From Mycoplasma sp. Ms02 (GTDB taxonomy: Bacteria > Bacillota_I > Bacilli_A > Mycoplasmatales > Metamycoplasmataceae): a DNA stretch of 64,000 nt. Made by a program: the position numbers and the translations under genes. The notes under the pieces were generated by a model. The model worked only from the letters and a program-made list of their open reading frames with translations, ran no database searches and was not told the DNA's origin. Of the stretch, positions 9,847-20,614 are shown piece by piece (position 1 is the first letter of the stretch; every line of letters begins with the position of its first letter). The DNA lies in assembly GCF_019720735.1 (NCBI RefSeq), contig NZ_CP081302.1, forward strand, positions 806,001 through 870,000. The letters run 5' to 3'.

Positions 9847-10924
9847 ATTTAAACTCCTTTAAAGGTTCAAAGTGTTCTAACAAAATAATTTGATCTTCAG
9901 ATATTCTTCCGACAAGATTTTTTCCTAAATCAATATTTTCCTGTTCCTTCAAGATTATTTGTAATTCGCCTTTGTATTGCATATAATTTTCGTTACAAAT
10001 TACGATATCACCTTTGCTTAAGCTTCGTGGTGTATTTTTAGGTGGTATCTTCTCATTTTTGTATTTCACTCTTGATTGTGTTGATCTTATTGAGTATGCG
10101 TTTGTATCGCCTCTTCTAAAATGCTTATTTTGAAATAATATTTCATTTTCTAATTCAGAGTTATTTTCATGAAAGTCCTTTGAAATTGAGAAACTAAAAA
10201 TTTTAGGGTTAAGTATTGAAAGTGCCTGTAATTCAGCTTCAGAGGCAAAAGCATTACCAATAATCAAATTGTCAATAAGATTAGTTGATCAAAGTAGTTG
10301 AGCCTGTGTTGTAATTTTTAAATCTCTAATCATTTCGACACTAGGTAATCCATGATTCAAAGCTCATGGTCCTTCTTTTGCGTGGTGTGAATTAATAAAG
10401 GCAGCTGTTTCTATTCCGTATTTTTTAAACTTTTCTGAACGTTCCAGAAAAAAATTTCATTCTAATCCTGTATATCTTTGAGGATAAAAATTGTGTGAAC
10501 CAAGTAAGTTCTTAATGTTTGGATTGTTTTGTACAGTAAGATCAACAATATTGTCGCTAGAAGACATGTTTAGTTCTATTTTTAGATTATTAGTATTGTG
10601 GGTCATTTGAGCCTCTTTAAAGCCGTCAAATGACATATCGAGTCTTATTCCGTCAGCGTTTAAGTTTTTAAAAAAATCAAGATTATCGTATGAAATGTTC
10701 AGATGATTAAAAACTCTCGGACTGACGTCAAGAATCACTTCCATATTTAACGATTGAGCCTCTTTGTTTATTTCTTTAAATAAATTTAAGATTTTTTCTT
10801 TATCTTGTGGAACTGACAAAAGGCAAGAAAAAACACGCCTAAAGTTATACTTTGACGCAAGGTGTAGATATTCTATAATTTCTTTTTTTGATTGTTTTTC
10901 AGGGTAAATCGAAATTCCAAGCAT
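9833..10924 (-). CDS. mupG: MupG-type 6-phospho-N-acetylmuramidase (DUF871 family)
   Basis: Characterised family members hydrolyse MurNAc-6-phosphate-GlcNAc into MurNAc-6-P and GlcNAc inside the cell. 363 residues, normal for the family. The N-terminal TIM barrel begins MLGISIYPEKQSKKEIIEYL and contains FRRVFSCLLSVPQDKE, VILDVSPRVFNHL, GIRLDMSFDG, ELNMSSSD and GSHNFYPQRYTGLEWNFF, all characteristic. A small C-terminal beta domain includes NTPRSLSKGDIVICNENYMQ. Trp codons in 10280-10460 are TGA. The start overlaps the EIIC stop by one base (TAATG) and the end overlaps anmK. Position between a Lac-family PTS and AnmK supports disaccharide-phosphate cleavage. Family assignment is firm; substrate is inferred. 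Confidence 0.88.
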
Positions 10925-12408
10925 TATTTGTTACCTCATATTTTTCTTCATAAAGTTTGACTCTTATATTCTTCTTCAACTTGTTTTTGAATGTCTTCAA
11001 AAGCAAAGTACAGACCTTGTTTTTTGTTCTTTGCAAGTCTTTCATATACTTCGGCTTCAATTTCTTGTTTGGTCATCTTTCTGTCATAAAGTTTTGCAAA
11101 TGGGTATCAAATTAAACCTGATAGAAAAATTAAAACTAAGGACAGTATTATCGCTCTTCAATCGAGAGTTGCAAAATAAGCACCAATAGGGGTAGGTAGC
11201 GTTCACCCGACAGTCTGTGTTGGTAAGGCGACCATACCTGTGTAAAAAGCGAGGTATGACACTGTACCTAAAATCATCGGAGTTAAAAGAGCAGGTATGA
11301 ATAAAAAGGGATTTAAGACAAGTGGGAAACCAAAAATGACTGGTTCGTTGATATTGAAAATACTAGGAACTAAAGCTGAATAAGATACTGATTTAAGGTA
11401 TCTTGATCTTGCACTAAAAATCATAATTAGCACAAGTCCCAGTGTTGCTCCTGCTCCACCTATTCACACAAATCATTGGAAGAATGGTTCTACTAAGATA
11501 TTTCCTCCATCTTGTGCATACAATAGAGCTGCTGAATTTGATTCTTTTAATTCAACAAGTAGTCTGCTGTTTTGTTCAATAGCAACCAATCAAAATGGTC
11601 TTGCTAAAGCACCTACCACGGCTGCTCCGTGGATCCCAGCAACCCAAAGAATCATGAAAAGAAAAATAATTATTAATACTCCAAAGTAATTAGATTTACC
11701 GAGCAAGTTTTGAAAAATGCTAAATAAGAATGTTGTATATTCGTGAATATTAAATTCTAGGTAATGAAATAAAAGAATACACGGAATAATTACCAAAAGC
11801 ATTGGTATTAAGGCATTGAAAGGTTTAGCGATAACTTGAGGAACTGATTTTGGCATTTTAATCATGATGTTAAATCTAACACAAGCTCTAAATATTTCCG
11901 TTGAAAAGAAACTTACTATAATACCACCAAAAACGGTGACAGACCCAAATTGGTTTGTGTTTATAATTGCTGAACCAACACCTTTGTAACTTGGACCTAT
12001 TATTGAAATCAAGTAAGCGATCAAGCTCATAAAAACAGCTTGATGTGCATCAAGATTGTAACTTCTAGAAAGTGACCTCGTTACTCCAATTACTAGAAAA
12101 AGACCCATCATTGGATATGTCAGTCGATAAGGAAGCATTATGATCGAAAGAGCCTTACTTTCAGGGCCCAATTTTGCTTCTAAGAATTTACCGAATGTTT
12201 GCGAAGAACTACTTCCATAAGGAAAACTAAAAATGATTAGAAAAAAAGAGCCAATAAGTAAAATCGGAATAATGCTTATCATTCCCGACCTTATTGCTTC
12301 TACGTGATAATTTTTACCAAGCTTTGTAACGAATGGTAAAATGTTGCGTTCAAAACCTTTTAAAGTTTTGTGAAATAACGATTCATCAGCTCTTTTTTTA
12401 AATATCAT
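10924..12408 (-). CDS. PTS EIIC membrane transporter, lactose/cellobiose family
   Basis: Membrane channel subunit that imports and phosphorylates a sugar together with EIIB (12408) and EIIA (13255). 494 residues, several TGA tryptophans, around ten hydrophobic helices. FNINEPVIFGFPLVLNPFLF at about residue 345 is the conserved substrate-loop signature of Lac-family EIIC proteins. The C-terminal cytoplasmic tail (ending YKSQTLWRKIWGNK) is charged. It is coupled to both neighbours by one-base TAATG overlaps. Because mupG and anmK follow directly, the likely cargo is a muropeptide-type amino sugar such as GlcNAc-MurNAc disaccharide rather than cellobiose; this is inference. Confidence 0.88.
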
Positions 12409-12716
12409 TAGTAAAACTCTTCAACTACTTTCTTGAATAAGCTATCAGAATGTAAAGGAGAGTATTCTGAAGCCTCTATTTCATAAACTTTTTTATCAAA
12501 TGACTCTGCTTTTGTTTTTATTGAGTCTATCATATAACGAACTTGTGGCGCTACAAGAATTACATCTGCTTCCACGGTGTTAAGATCTTCAAATTCGAAA
12601 ACACTCATTGCTCGTGCACTTTGGAATGACTTGTTTGCGTCTTCTGCTGATCTTTTTAAGTTTTTAATTAAAATATCAGAAGAGATTCCTCCTGAACATA
12701 TGATAATTCACTTCAT
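12408..12716 (-). CDS. PTS EIIB, lactose/cellobiose family
   Basis: Cytoplasmic phosphoryl carrier between EIIA and EIIC. 102 residues, the usual size. The start MKWIIICSGGISSDILIKNL places the phosphorylated cysteine at residue 7 in the CSGGxSS loop. VILVAPQVRYMIDSIK matches the second conserved segment of this family. Trp3 is TGA, so the first part of the protein is missed if the standard code is used. It overlaps the membrane-protein gene upstream and EIIC downstream by single bases (TAATG on both sides), a tightly coupled operon arrangement. Confidence 0.9.
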
Positions 12717-13246
12717 TAAGAATACTCCTTGATTTTTTTGGCAAAAGGGTTGTATCAACAAGAAATTATGAAGAGAACTGTAAAACCAGAATAAACGTAA
12801 ATTGGTATTAGTAAATAACTTCTTGTTGATTGGTTAAACGAAATTGCTTTTTTTAATTCTTGCTCATTTTCTATTAATTCAATGAGACCCTTTCTTCATG
12901 CTGACTCAAAAAAGAAAACAATTGAATTAAAGGTAATACTTATAACTGTTATTGAAACAAGTATTACACCAAAAACAATTAAAAGAATTGGTGATTTAAT
13001 GAAATCATCTCTCTTATGTCACATCTGTAATAGTTGAACTATGATGGCTGTTAAAAGGATTATGGTTGCAATTCAGGTTACTAAAAAATAAGTTTGCCTT
13101 ATTCCGTAAGATTCTTCATATATGTTTGTTTTATTTTCTATCATTTGTGTCTTTAAAACAGGTATAAAACTGTTTATAAGGACAAGGTTCAAAAGTATCA
13201 CTAATGAAGAAAGAATAAAAACTTTAACTCATTTTCCTCTAATCAT
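12716..13246 (-). CDS. Unrecognised 4-TM membrane protein inside the PTS operon
   Basis: 176 residues with three or more TGA tryptophans, so it is invisible under the standard code. Four hydrophobic helices are seen: about residues 8-28, 53-70, 85-108 and 146-163. Between the third and fourth lies a charged amphipathic stretch (ESAWRKGLIELIENEQEL). The C terminus is KKIKEYS. No family recognised. It starts 8 bases after EIIA ends and overlaps the EIIB start by one base (TAATG), so it is made with the PTS. It might assist EIIC or export or modify its product, but nothing in the sequence shows which. Confidence 0.75.
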
Positions 13247-13254
13247 AAAATTTC

Positions 13255-13614
13255 CTATTTGTTAAATTTATTATTCATCTCTTCACGCAGCTCGTTCATG
13301 GCTTTGTAATTTTGCTCTTGCTGTGTGGCAATATTGTGGAAAATTTCCACATTTGCATAATTATCTTCAGCGTGTGCAAGCAGTTGTTGCTCAGCAATTC
13401 TTCAAGGGTTGTATTCAATTTTTGGAATATCCATATGAATAATTCCTGCATCGTGTCAAGCTTGTCTTGCGAGTTTTAATTCTTCAAAAAAAGTGTCAAT
13501 ATTGCCTTCATTTAGGTTTTTTAGGGCAGAAGTGTATAAATTTTTAGCTTCTGCACTCTTTGCAATCAGGCTTGTGCAAACCTCTTCAAATTTTTCTTTA
13601 GTGTTTCATTCCAT
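13255..13614 (-). CDS. PTS EIIA, lactose/cellobiose family
   Basis: Accepts phosphate from HPr and passes it to EIIB. 119 residues, within the 100-120 of the family. An all-alpha protein: AKSAEAKNLYTSALKNLNEG is the first conserved helix-turn-helix stretch, and EQQLLAHAEDNYANVEIFHN holds the phosphorylated histidine (about residue 81; family consensus LLxHAQDHLM). Three tryptophans are TGA, hiding the gene under the standard code. First gene of the minus-strand operon, divergent from the RpiR regulator. A TGTGGAAA/TTTCCACA palindrome lies within its coding sequence at 13335-13351. Confidence 0.88.
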
Positions 13615-13639
13615 ATTTACCTACATTTTTAAAAGATAA

Positions 13640-13688
13640 ATTACTATTTTTTGTAATACTTTCTTAAATTATATAGACAAAATTACAA
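13640..13688. promoter_or_regulatory. Divergent promoter region of the PTS operon with GTAAT/ATTAC dyads
   Basis: Between EIIA (minus) and the RpiR-type regulator (plus). A minus-strand TATAAT lies at 13668-13673. It is bracketed by TTGTAAT (13651-13657) and ATTACAA (13682-13688), with a further ATTAC at 13640-13644. This is a plausible operator for the adjacent regulator, by position only. Confidence 0.4.
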
Positions 13689-13720
13689 TAAATTTTTTTA
13701 ATTGGTATTAAATTCTTTTA

Positions 13721-13726
13721 TATAAT
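13721..13726 (+). promoter_or_regulatory. -10 element of the RpiR-type regulator gene
   Basis: TATAAT 12 bases before the ATG at 13739, giving a leader of only a few bases. No Shine-Dalgarno sequence is visible. Confidence 0.5.
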
Positions 13727-13738
13727 TTTTTACATAAT

Positions 13739-14530
13739 ATGAACAAAAAAGAAAATGAAAGAGAAACAGAATCAGCTATGCTGAATCAGAGGGTTGTAAA
13801 TGATTATGTTTCACAAATTATTTACATGTCTTCTGAAGAACAAAACCTTTATGGTTCAATAGCTGAAGCTCTGAGAAAAAAACTTAAGAAAAAGATAAAA
13901 ATTGGTAAAGCTGTAGTTTTTTGCAACGAAATATCAATCTCTCCGTCTACATTTACTAACTTTTCAAAGGAACTTGGGTTTGAAAATGTGCGTGAAATGA
14001 TTTATACACACAATCAAATCATTAGAGATTCTGAACCAAAAGTAGTAACTAATGAAAGTGATAAAACGATAAAGAGTGCTGCTTCATTAATTCAAAACGC
14101 AAGAAAAATCATGCTGATAGGAGTTTCTGGAACATTAGGTATTAACCACGACCTAAATATTAAACTTCTAAGAATGGGTATGAATACAGTTTTTGTTGCT
14201 AATAAATATGAACAAATTGGTTTGAGCAGAATTTTAACTTCTGATGATTTAATAATTGTTAACAGTATTTCGCTTTCGCATAAGTGAATGACAGACATTA
14301 TTGAAGAAACAGAAGCCAAAGTGTTATTAATTAGCTCAAGCTTGCCGACTAAAATAAAACATAAAGTTACTGAATTCTTTTTAGTTGAAACAACTGAAAG
14401 ACACGATGGAATGAGACTTTATAGCTCGGACAGTAGGCTAGTTTCAACTCGTTTTATTTACAAAGTATTCGATGAGCTTATGACTAATGAACAAAACTAT
14501 TTAAATTTAATCAAAACAGCTTATAAGTAG
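13739..14530 (+). CDS. RpiR/MurR-family transcriptional regulator
   Basis: Family role: sugar-phosphate-responsive DNA-binding regulator. 263 residues. The N-terminal helix-turn-helix domain spans about residues 30-90; AVVFCNEISISPSTFTNFSK, then LGFENVREM, resembles the family's recognition helix region. A SIS sugar-phosphate-binding domain follows from about 110, with KIMLIGVSGTLGINHDLNIK, and LTSDDLIIVNSISLSHKW. The Trp at 14285 is TGA. It is divergent from the PTS-mupG-anmK operon, so it probably senses MurNAc-6-P or GlcNAc-6-P and controls that operon, as MurR does in enterobacteria (inference). A terminator shared with pgi follows. Confidence 0.88.
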
Positions 14531-14550
14531 CTGTAATATAGGAGTAAAGA

Positions 14551-14573
14551 AAAAATCCGATGTACGGATTTTT
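14551..14573. terminator. Bidirectional terminator between the RpiR-type gene and pgi
   Basis: AAAAATCCG (14551-14559) pairs with CGGATTTTT (14565-14573) around a 5-base loop, with an A run on one side and a T run on the other. It serves both converging genes. Confidence 0.85.
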
Positions 14574-15867
14574 ATTTTTTTCCTAGCATTGTAAACATAT
14601 TTTTCTTGTAAACCTCAACACCTGGTTGGTTGAACGGATTTACTCCTAATAAATATGCTGACATCGTAAGAGCTCTTTCAAAAAACATGAATAAAGCTCC
14701 AAGAGTTTCTTCACTGAAGTCTTTAAATAAAATATGAATATTAGGAACTTTACCAACTTCAACGTGTGCTTTTTGTGTTGCTTTGAAGGCAACATTATTA
14801 ACTTCGTGTAGGTTTTTACCATTTAGGTATGACAGTTTGTCAATGTCTTCTGCGTCCGTTTGGAATGTGATATTGTCTGATACGTTTTCAACTGTTAACA
14901 CTGTTTCAAATAAGATTTTTGAACCTTCTTGAACCATTTGACCTAGTGAGTGTAAATCTGTTGAAAAAATTCCACTTGTTGGTCAAATACCTTTGTTATC
15001 TTTACCTTCTGATTCGCCGAACAATTGTTTTCATCATTCTGCGAAGTACTGTAGTTTAGGCTCATATGAAACCATCATTTCGATTAGCATATCGTGTTTT
15101 GTGTGTAATAAGTATCTTGTGGCTGCGTATAAATATGCATCATTCGAAGCAATTTTATCTGATGTAAGTTCTGCATTTGTTTCAGCAGCTCCTGCTAAAA
15201 CTCTTTCTGCGTCAATTCCTGCACATAAAAACGGAAATAAACCAACAGCTGTCATAACAGAGAATCTACCACCTACATCATCGGGTACAACAAATTTTGT
15301 GTAACCATTTAATGTTGCTAAGTCGTATAAAACACCTTTTTTAGCATCTGTTGTTGCAACAATATATTTTTGAGCTTGAGCTTTACCGATTTTATTTTCT
15401 AGTAAAAGACGAAATTCTCTAAAGGCAATTGATGGTTCTAGAGTTGTCCCAGATTTAGAAATAACATTGATTGCAAATCTTTTATTTTCAACATATTTTA
15501 GTTTTGAAACTAATGCTTCTGCTGAGATGTCATTACCTGCAAAAACTAGTTCCATTAATGGTTTTTTCTGTGAATAAGGTCCATAGATAAATTCGTAACC
15601 AGTTTTAGCTCCAAGATATGACCCACCGATACCAATAACTACAACAACTTCAATATTGTCTTCAGATCATTCTTTAACAACTTTTTTCATAGATGCAACT
15701 TCATCTTTGTTGTATTCAGTAGGTAAGTTATATCAACCTAATCAATCCTTTTCTACAACTTTTTTGTTTTTTACATCTTCATGGATTTTAGATACACGAT
15801 CTTGTAATGATAAAACATCGTTTGACGCTACTAATGCATGTTCTGTACTTAGTTTTAAATACTTCAT
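14572..15867 (-). CDS. pgi: Glucose-6-phosphate isomerase
   Basis: Interconverts glucose-6-P and fructose-6-P in glycolysis. 431 residues, the length of the short Gram-positive type. Conserved segments in order: VVVIGIGGSYLGAKTGYEF (sugar-phosphate SIS loop), NVISKSGTTLEPSIAFREFR, VPDDVGGRFSVMTAVGLFP, and GVNPFNQPGVEVYKKN at the C terminus, all hallmark PGI motifs. TGA tryptophans include those near 15655 and the WW pair near 15030. The ATG at 15867 has AGGAGAG upstream. It follows whiA on the same strand with 88 bases between, and ends in the shared terminator. Confidence 0.97.
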
Positions 15868-15955
15868 TTCTCTCCTTCATTTAGTAAGTTTTATAAATTA
15901 TAAATAAAATAAAAAATATAGTTTTGATTTTATTACCTTTATGGAAAATGTGGAA

Positions 15956-16795
15956 CTATTTGTCTTTGTTTTGCTCATATATTTTTTTAAGTTTTATTAA
16001 TCAATGATTAAGACCACCCTTTGTAATGTAAAACCCATGTTGAACAAACAAAAGGTGCGATAACTCATTAAGTGATAATTCAGGGTTTTCAAGTCTCATC
16101 ATAAAGAAAAGAATTTGATTTTCATTAAATGAAGATAGAAGGTCTTTTTTAAGAATAAAATTGATCATTTCTATCTGTTTTATAGATGATTCTGCAACTT
16201 TCATTAAATTAGACATATCAATATTGTTTAGTCTATTAATGTTATTCTCTAAATCTCTTTTGATTTTAATTTCTTGGATTTTAAAAAAAGCTTTAATTGC
16301 CTGAATTGCTCTTAGAAAGTCCAAAATTTGGTCGTTTTTTTTAATATAAGCAACATATTTTTCACGTTCTTTGTAAACTTTAAATTTGATCTCATATTTA
16401 CTAAATAAATTAGCAATTTCCTGCGTTCAACCCTTGTTTCTAGTGTAAAAAGACAAATGATAAGAAGTTTTAGTTACGTCTGAAATTAAACCTGAACCAC
16501 AAAAAACTCCTGCAAAAAAACTGTGTAAGTTTTTATCAGGTATATTTATGTCAAATAAATCAGAGCTTAAAATGATTTTTTTACCAACTTTTTCAAAGTC
16601 GTATTTCAATCTTTTTAAAAACTTTTCGATGTTATTTAAAACGAATGAGTCTCTCAGTTTTAATTCAACTAAGTTTTGTTCAAAAGAGCCGTTTGATCTT
16701 ACAAAACCAGATAAAAAAGCATTTATTGCCTCTTTATTTTTCTGACCTTCAATAATTTCTCTTTTAATTTCTTGTGTAAATGATAACTCTTCCAT
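15956..16795 (-). CDS. whiA: DNA-binding protein WhiA
   Basis: 279 residues; family about 300. WhiA proteins join a LAGLIDADG-like N-terminal fold to a C-terminal helix-turn-helix and bind DNA; in Firmicutes and actinobacteria they influence cell division or sporulation. Seen here: SFTQEIKREIIE at the N terminus, AFLSGFVRSNGSF, FFAGVFCGSGLISDVTKTSY (the LAGLIDADG-like part), then NRLNNIDMSNLMKVAESSIK, and the C-terminal LSLNELSHLL...YITKGGLNHWLIKLKKI, which corresponds to the family's SGVNHRLRKI helix. Three tryptophans are TGA. It is divergent from the small membrane protein at 16862. Confidence 0.85.
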
Positions 16796-16812
16796 ATAGC
16801 CTCGGTTTTATT

Positions 16813-16855
16813 ATTATAAAACATTAAAAACGGGCAAAAAATTAAAATGTATAAT
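16813..16855. promoter_or_regulatory. Divergent promoters of whiA and the 16862 gene
   Basis: A minus-strand TATAAT (16813-16818) lies 17 bases from the whiA ATG. A plus-strand TATAAT (16850-16855) ends only 6 bases before the ATG at 16862, implying an essentially leaderless plus-strand message. Confidence 0.5.
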
Positions 16856-16861
16856 ATCAAT

Positions 16862-17224
16862 ATGAAATTTAGCGAAAAATTTAAAATTGTCATATTGACA
16901 ATTGGTACTTTTGGATTAATTTGATTAAAGTGAAAAAAAATGAACCAAAGAGCACAAAATCAAATTTATCAAGAAGCTAAAACAGCTTTTAAAAATCAGG
17001 ATTTCTTTAAAGTCGTTCCACGTGATTTGATTGAAAAATTAGAAAAAACAAACTCAAGGTTAGTTTTTACCTTAAAAACAGGCTCAAAAGTAAACTTAGA
17101 AGAGCTAAAAAAGTTCAAAAAAATAAAAGGAATTATGTTTTCAAACTTAAAACTTAGTTTGATTACTAACGAATTTACAAATGCAACATTTTTAAGTATC
17201 GAGCAAGAATTAGGAGAAAAGTAA
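16862..17224 (+). CDS. Small membrane-anchored protein, possible degenerate PTS EIIB-like fold
   Basis: 120 residues. One N-terminal hydrophobic helix (residues about 7-22, VILTIGTFGLIWLKW, with TGA tryptophans) is followed by a soluble domain. The domain pattern, RLVFTLKTGSKVNLEELKKF, a short KIKGI, then a beta strand, recalls the beta-alpha-beta core of glucose-type EIIB domains. However, the phosphorylatable cysteine loop (CxTRLR) is absent, so phosphotransfer is not expected. The resemblance is weak and may be coincidental. It overlaps the helicase start by one base triplet edge (TAATG), so the two are translationally coupled. Function unknown. Confidence 0.7.
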
Positions 17225-20200
17225 TGAATCAAGTAAAAAGTAGATATAAAGTAATTTTAGACAACTTGTTAGAAGTTACACCGAATGATCCATCAGTTTT
17301 TACAACGATAAACAACAAATTCTTTTTTGATGTTTACAAGCTATTTGGAGATAGATTAAACAATGTAATTGTTACTAATAAAAGTTTCAAAATTCCTGTT
17401 GTTGAAGTTAATTTACTTTACATCATCGATAGAATTGAAAAAATGCACAATCCAAGAGAAGTGCTGCACTTCTTAAAAGAAAACGATCAAGAGTTATCTG
17501 ACTATGTAAAAAGTCAATTAATGTCAAACTTTGAAGAAACAAAAATCAAGATTATTGAGAAAATTCGTGTTGATTTTCAAAAATCAACTCTTAAATGAAA
17601 ACTTGTTTTAAATAGATCAAGAGAAATTAACGACGAAATTAACATTTGACCTCTACATTTAGGTTTTATGTATGTTTCGTTAGTGATTGAAGATAAAGTT
17701 ATTTATGCGCCTTTATTTTTTAAAGAGGTAATTTTGCAATTTGAAAATGGTCGTCCATTTTTAATCTCAAATGGTGATATAAAAGCGAATGAGAAGCTGA
17801 TTTTCATTCTAAACAACGCAGGATTTAACATTCACTTTGATTTTGATTATTCTGAATTTACAATACAAGAATTAATTACTAAATTAAAAACGACTTGAGT
17901 TAATTACTTTAAAGTACCTGACCGTATTACAGGTGTGTTTAACCGTTTCAGATCTGACGACATTCACAATAGAACTTTAGAAATTCATCCTGGTATTACA
18001 CTTGGAATTTTCTTACCATCGGGTGGATATGCAAGAAACAGAATGAAAGAAATTATCGAAAAAGAAGAAATCGAAAATATTTTTGACATCGAGTTTAACA
18101 AAAACATTTACAAATACAAAATTAAGAACACAATATTTGACCGTTCTGTAGGTCTTTTCAAAATTACCCCAACAAACTTTTCTCAAGATAAAGCGATCGT
18201 TTCAGCTCTAAATCAAAATACAATCATTTGAGGTCCCCCTGGCACAGGAAAATCGCAAACAATCGTAAATTTAATCGCAAACGTTTTAGTTTATGGTAAA
18301 ACTGCATTGATTGCTTCTCAGAAAAAAGCTGCTCTTGAAGTCATTAGAAATAGAATGAGTGACTTGCGTATGTTTTGTTTATTCATTTTAACTTCAAAAG
18401 ATATGAAAAAAAGAAGTTTCTATAAACCACTTAAAGATTACATCAACTACCTTGAATATTTTGAAGAAGATTTTAGAATTCAGTCAATTAAAATCATGTC
18501 AGAATCTGAAAGAACATGAGTTGATAAGATTGGTGAAATCATTCAAAATCCTAAGTATTTAGAAATTGTTGATGCTTACTTTTACTTACTAAACAACACT
18601 GATAATTTAACAAACGACGAAATTGATTTTGTTCTTTCGTTACCACGTAATGTTGCTTATCCACACGTACCAGGTCAAAAAATGTCGGTCGAAATGATTA
18701 AAGCTAATAAACTAAGTCTCCTGAATTTCACTCGTTTCATGGAAGTTAGAAAACTTGGAAAGCTAATCGATCGTAATCTATGTGATTTCAAAGGTAATTT
18801 AGCAGATCTTGTAATCAAATTCAGAAATCTTGATAAATCAGATTTAGAATGATTCCGTGACTTTTTAGCATTAATTCCTGATATGGACAAAGAAGAGTTT
18901 ACTGATCTTGATTTAATCAAAAAAATTGTTGCTGAGCGTGTTATTAAAAAAATTACTGCTTTTGATGAAAAAACAATGCGTGAATACAACGAATTTGCAG
19001 CATCAATTCGGATCGGTAATCTTGAGCCATACAAATTTATCAAGAAGTACGGTCATTTAATTAAGCAAATTTTTCCAATCATCATTGCGACACCTGACAC
19101 TGACTTAAGCAGCTGAAATAAAGGTGAATTCGACTATGCAATCATGGATGAATCTTCACAGATTTTCATTGAAAAAGGTTTACCAATTCTTTATCTTGCT
19201 AATACAAAAATTCTTGCAGGTGATGATAAGCAAATGAAACCGACAAACTGATTCGGTGTAAGAACCACTGATGAATCAATTTTTGGTAACGTTGAATCAT
19301 TATTAGATTATGCTCAATCTTTAGGAGTTTATAACATTCTATTGGATAAAAACTATCGTTCAAATCATGCCTCATTAATGACTTTCTCATCTAAATATTT
19401 CTATAATTCATCTCTTGATGTTATTGATTCAGCTTTGAATGATAATTCTGAAGCAATTGAAGTTATTGAAGTTAAAGGTACATGAGAAGATAATAAAAAC
19501 ATTCTTGAAGCTAAAACGGCTATAGAGCAGGTATCTTTAAACCTAAACAAATATAAAAAAATTATTCTTCTTGCATTTAATACTAAGCAAGCAGATTACA
19601 TTACAAACTTAATTTATACTAACTTTCCAAAACTTGAATACGCAATTCGTGACCGTAAATTAATGATCAGAAATATTGAAAATATTCAAGGTGATGAGGC
19701 TGACTTAATTGTTGCAACAATCGCGTATGACAAAAATGCAAAAATTTACTCAACATACGTGGGTCGTCAAGGTGGTATGAATGCTCTAAACGTCGCAATT
19801 TCAAGGGCTAAAGAAAAAATGATTGTGATAAAAACAATCAAATCGAGCGATATTTTAAATTACCACAATTCGCCTGATACAGCGATTTTCAGAGAATGAC
19901 TTAAGTTTTTAGAGTTAACAAATGCTGAAAGAAGATCGCTACTATCGACATCTGTAAATCGTTTCAAAGCTAAAAACCAAAAACACTGAAAATCAACATT
20001 GGTTGATAAAGTTAAAGAACAAATCAAAGATGCTATAAGCACACAAAAAGGTATCGAAATTGTTGAAAACTACCAAGTAGGAACCGTAAACATTGATCTT
20101 GTAGTTCTTGTTGACGGTCACCCTTATAAATGCTTCATTTTCGATGATTTTGCTTACGCAGGAAACTATGAAAGTTATGTTTTATTCAAAGATTATTACC

Positions 20201-20613
20201 GTTTCTTAAAAAGTAAACACTACGATACACAAATTTTAAACGATATTATTTGACTTCGTGATGAAAGAAAAATCATGGAATGATTTACACCTTTATCAAT
20301 TGACAGATTTATTGATTCGAATTATAACTACGACCTTAAATATGCAAACGAGGAAGAAGAATACAATCCAGGCGAAGATATCACAGAAGAAATCATGGAA
20401 AATGCTCCACAAAATACTGTCACAAAAGAGTGAGATTTATACTTAGAAAAAGAGCGTGAAAAAGAAAAGGCTCAAAAGGCAGCTGAAAAAGCTAAAGAAA
20501 TCAAACCAAAAGCAAAAACTGCTACAGCAAAACCTACTAAAACTACTGTAACTTCACGAACTAAAAAAGAAACAGCTGCAAAAGTAGCTAAAGCTGCAGC
20601 GAAAGAGAAATAA
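17224..20613 (+). CDS. Superfamily 1 DNA/RNA helicase (Upf1/DNA2-like)
   Basis: 1129 residues with about ten TGA tryptophans. Helicase core from about residue 325: Walker A in WGPPGTGKSQTIVNL (337-344), Walker B region YAIMDESSQIF at about 639, motif III LAGDDKQMKPTNW at about 664, motif IV NYRSNHASLMTF, motif V IENIQGDEADLIVATIAYD at about 820 and motif VI NVAISRAKEKMIVI at about 857. The N-terminal 320 residues are not recognised. After the core comes a domain that looks nuclease-like or accessory, then an acidic stretch and a tail of about 60 residues rich in Lys and Ala (KAQKAAEKAKEIKPKAK). Starts inside the preceding stop codon; an ArsR-type gene follows one base later. Exact substrate unknown. 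Confidence 0.88.
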
Positions 20614-20614
20614 G

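Noticed and set aside
13335..13351. TGTGGAAA/TTTCCACA palindrome in the EIIA gene as an operator.
   Set aside because: Not listed as a feature: it lies deep in a coding region (NVEIFHN codons) more than 260 bases past the start, so chance is a fair explanation. It is kept only as a comparison for the ptsI site.
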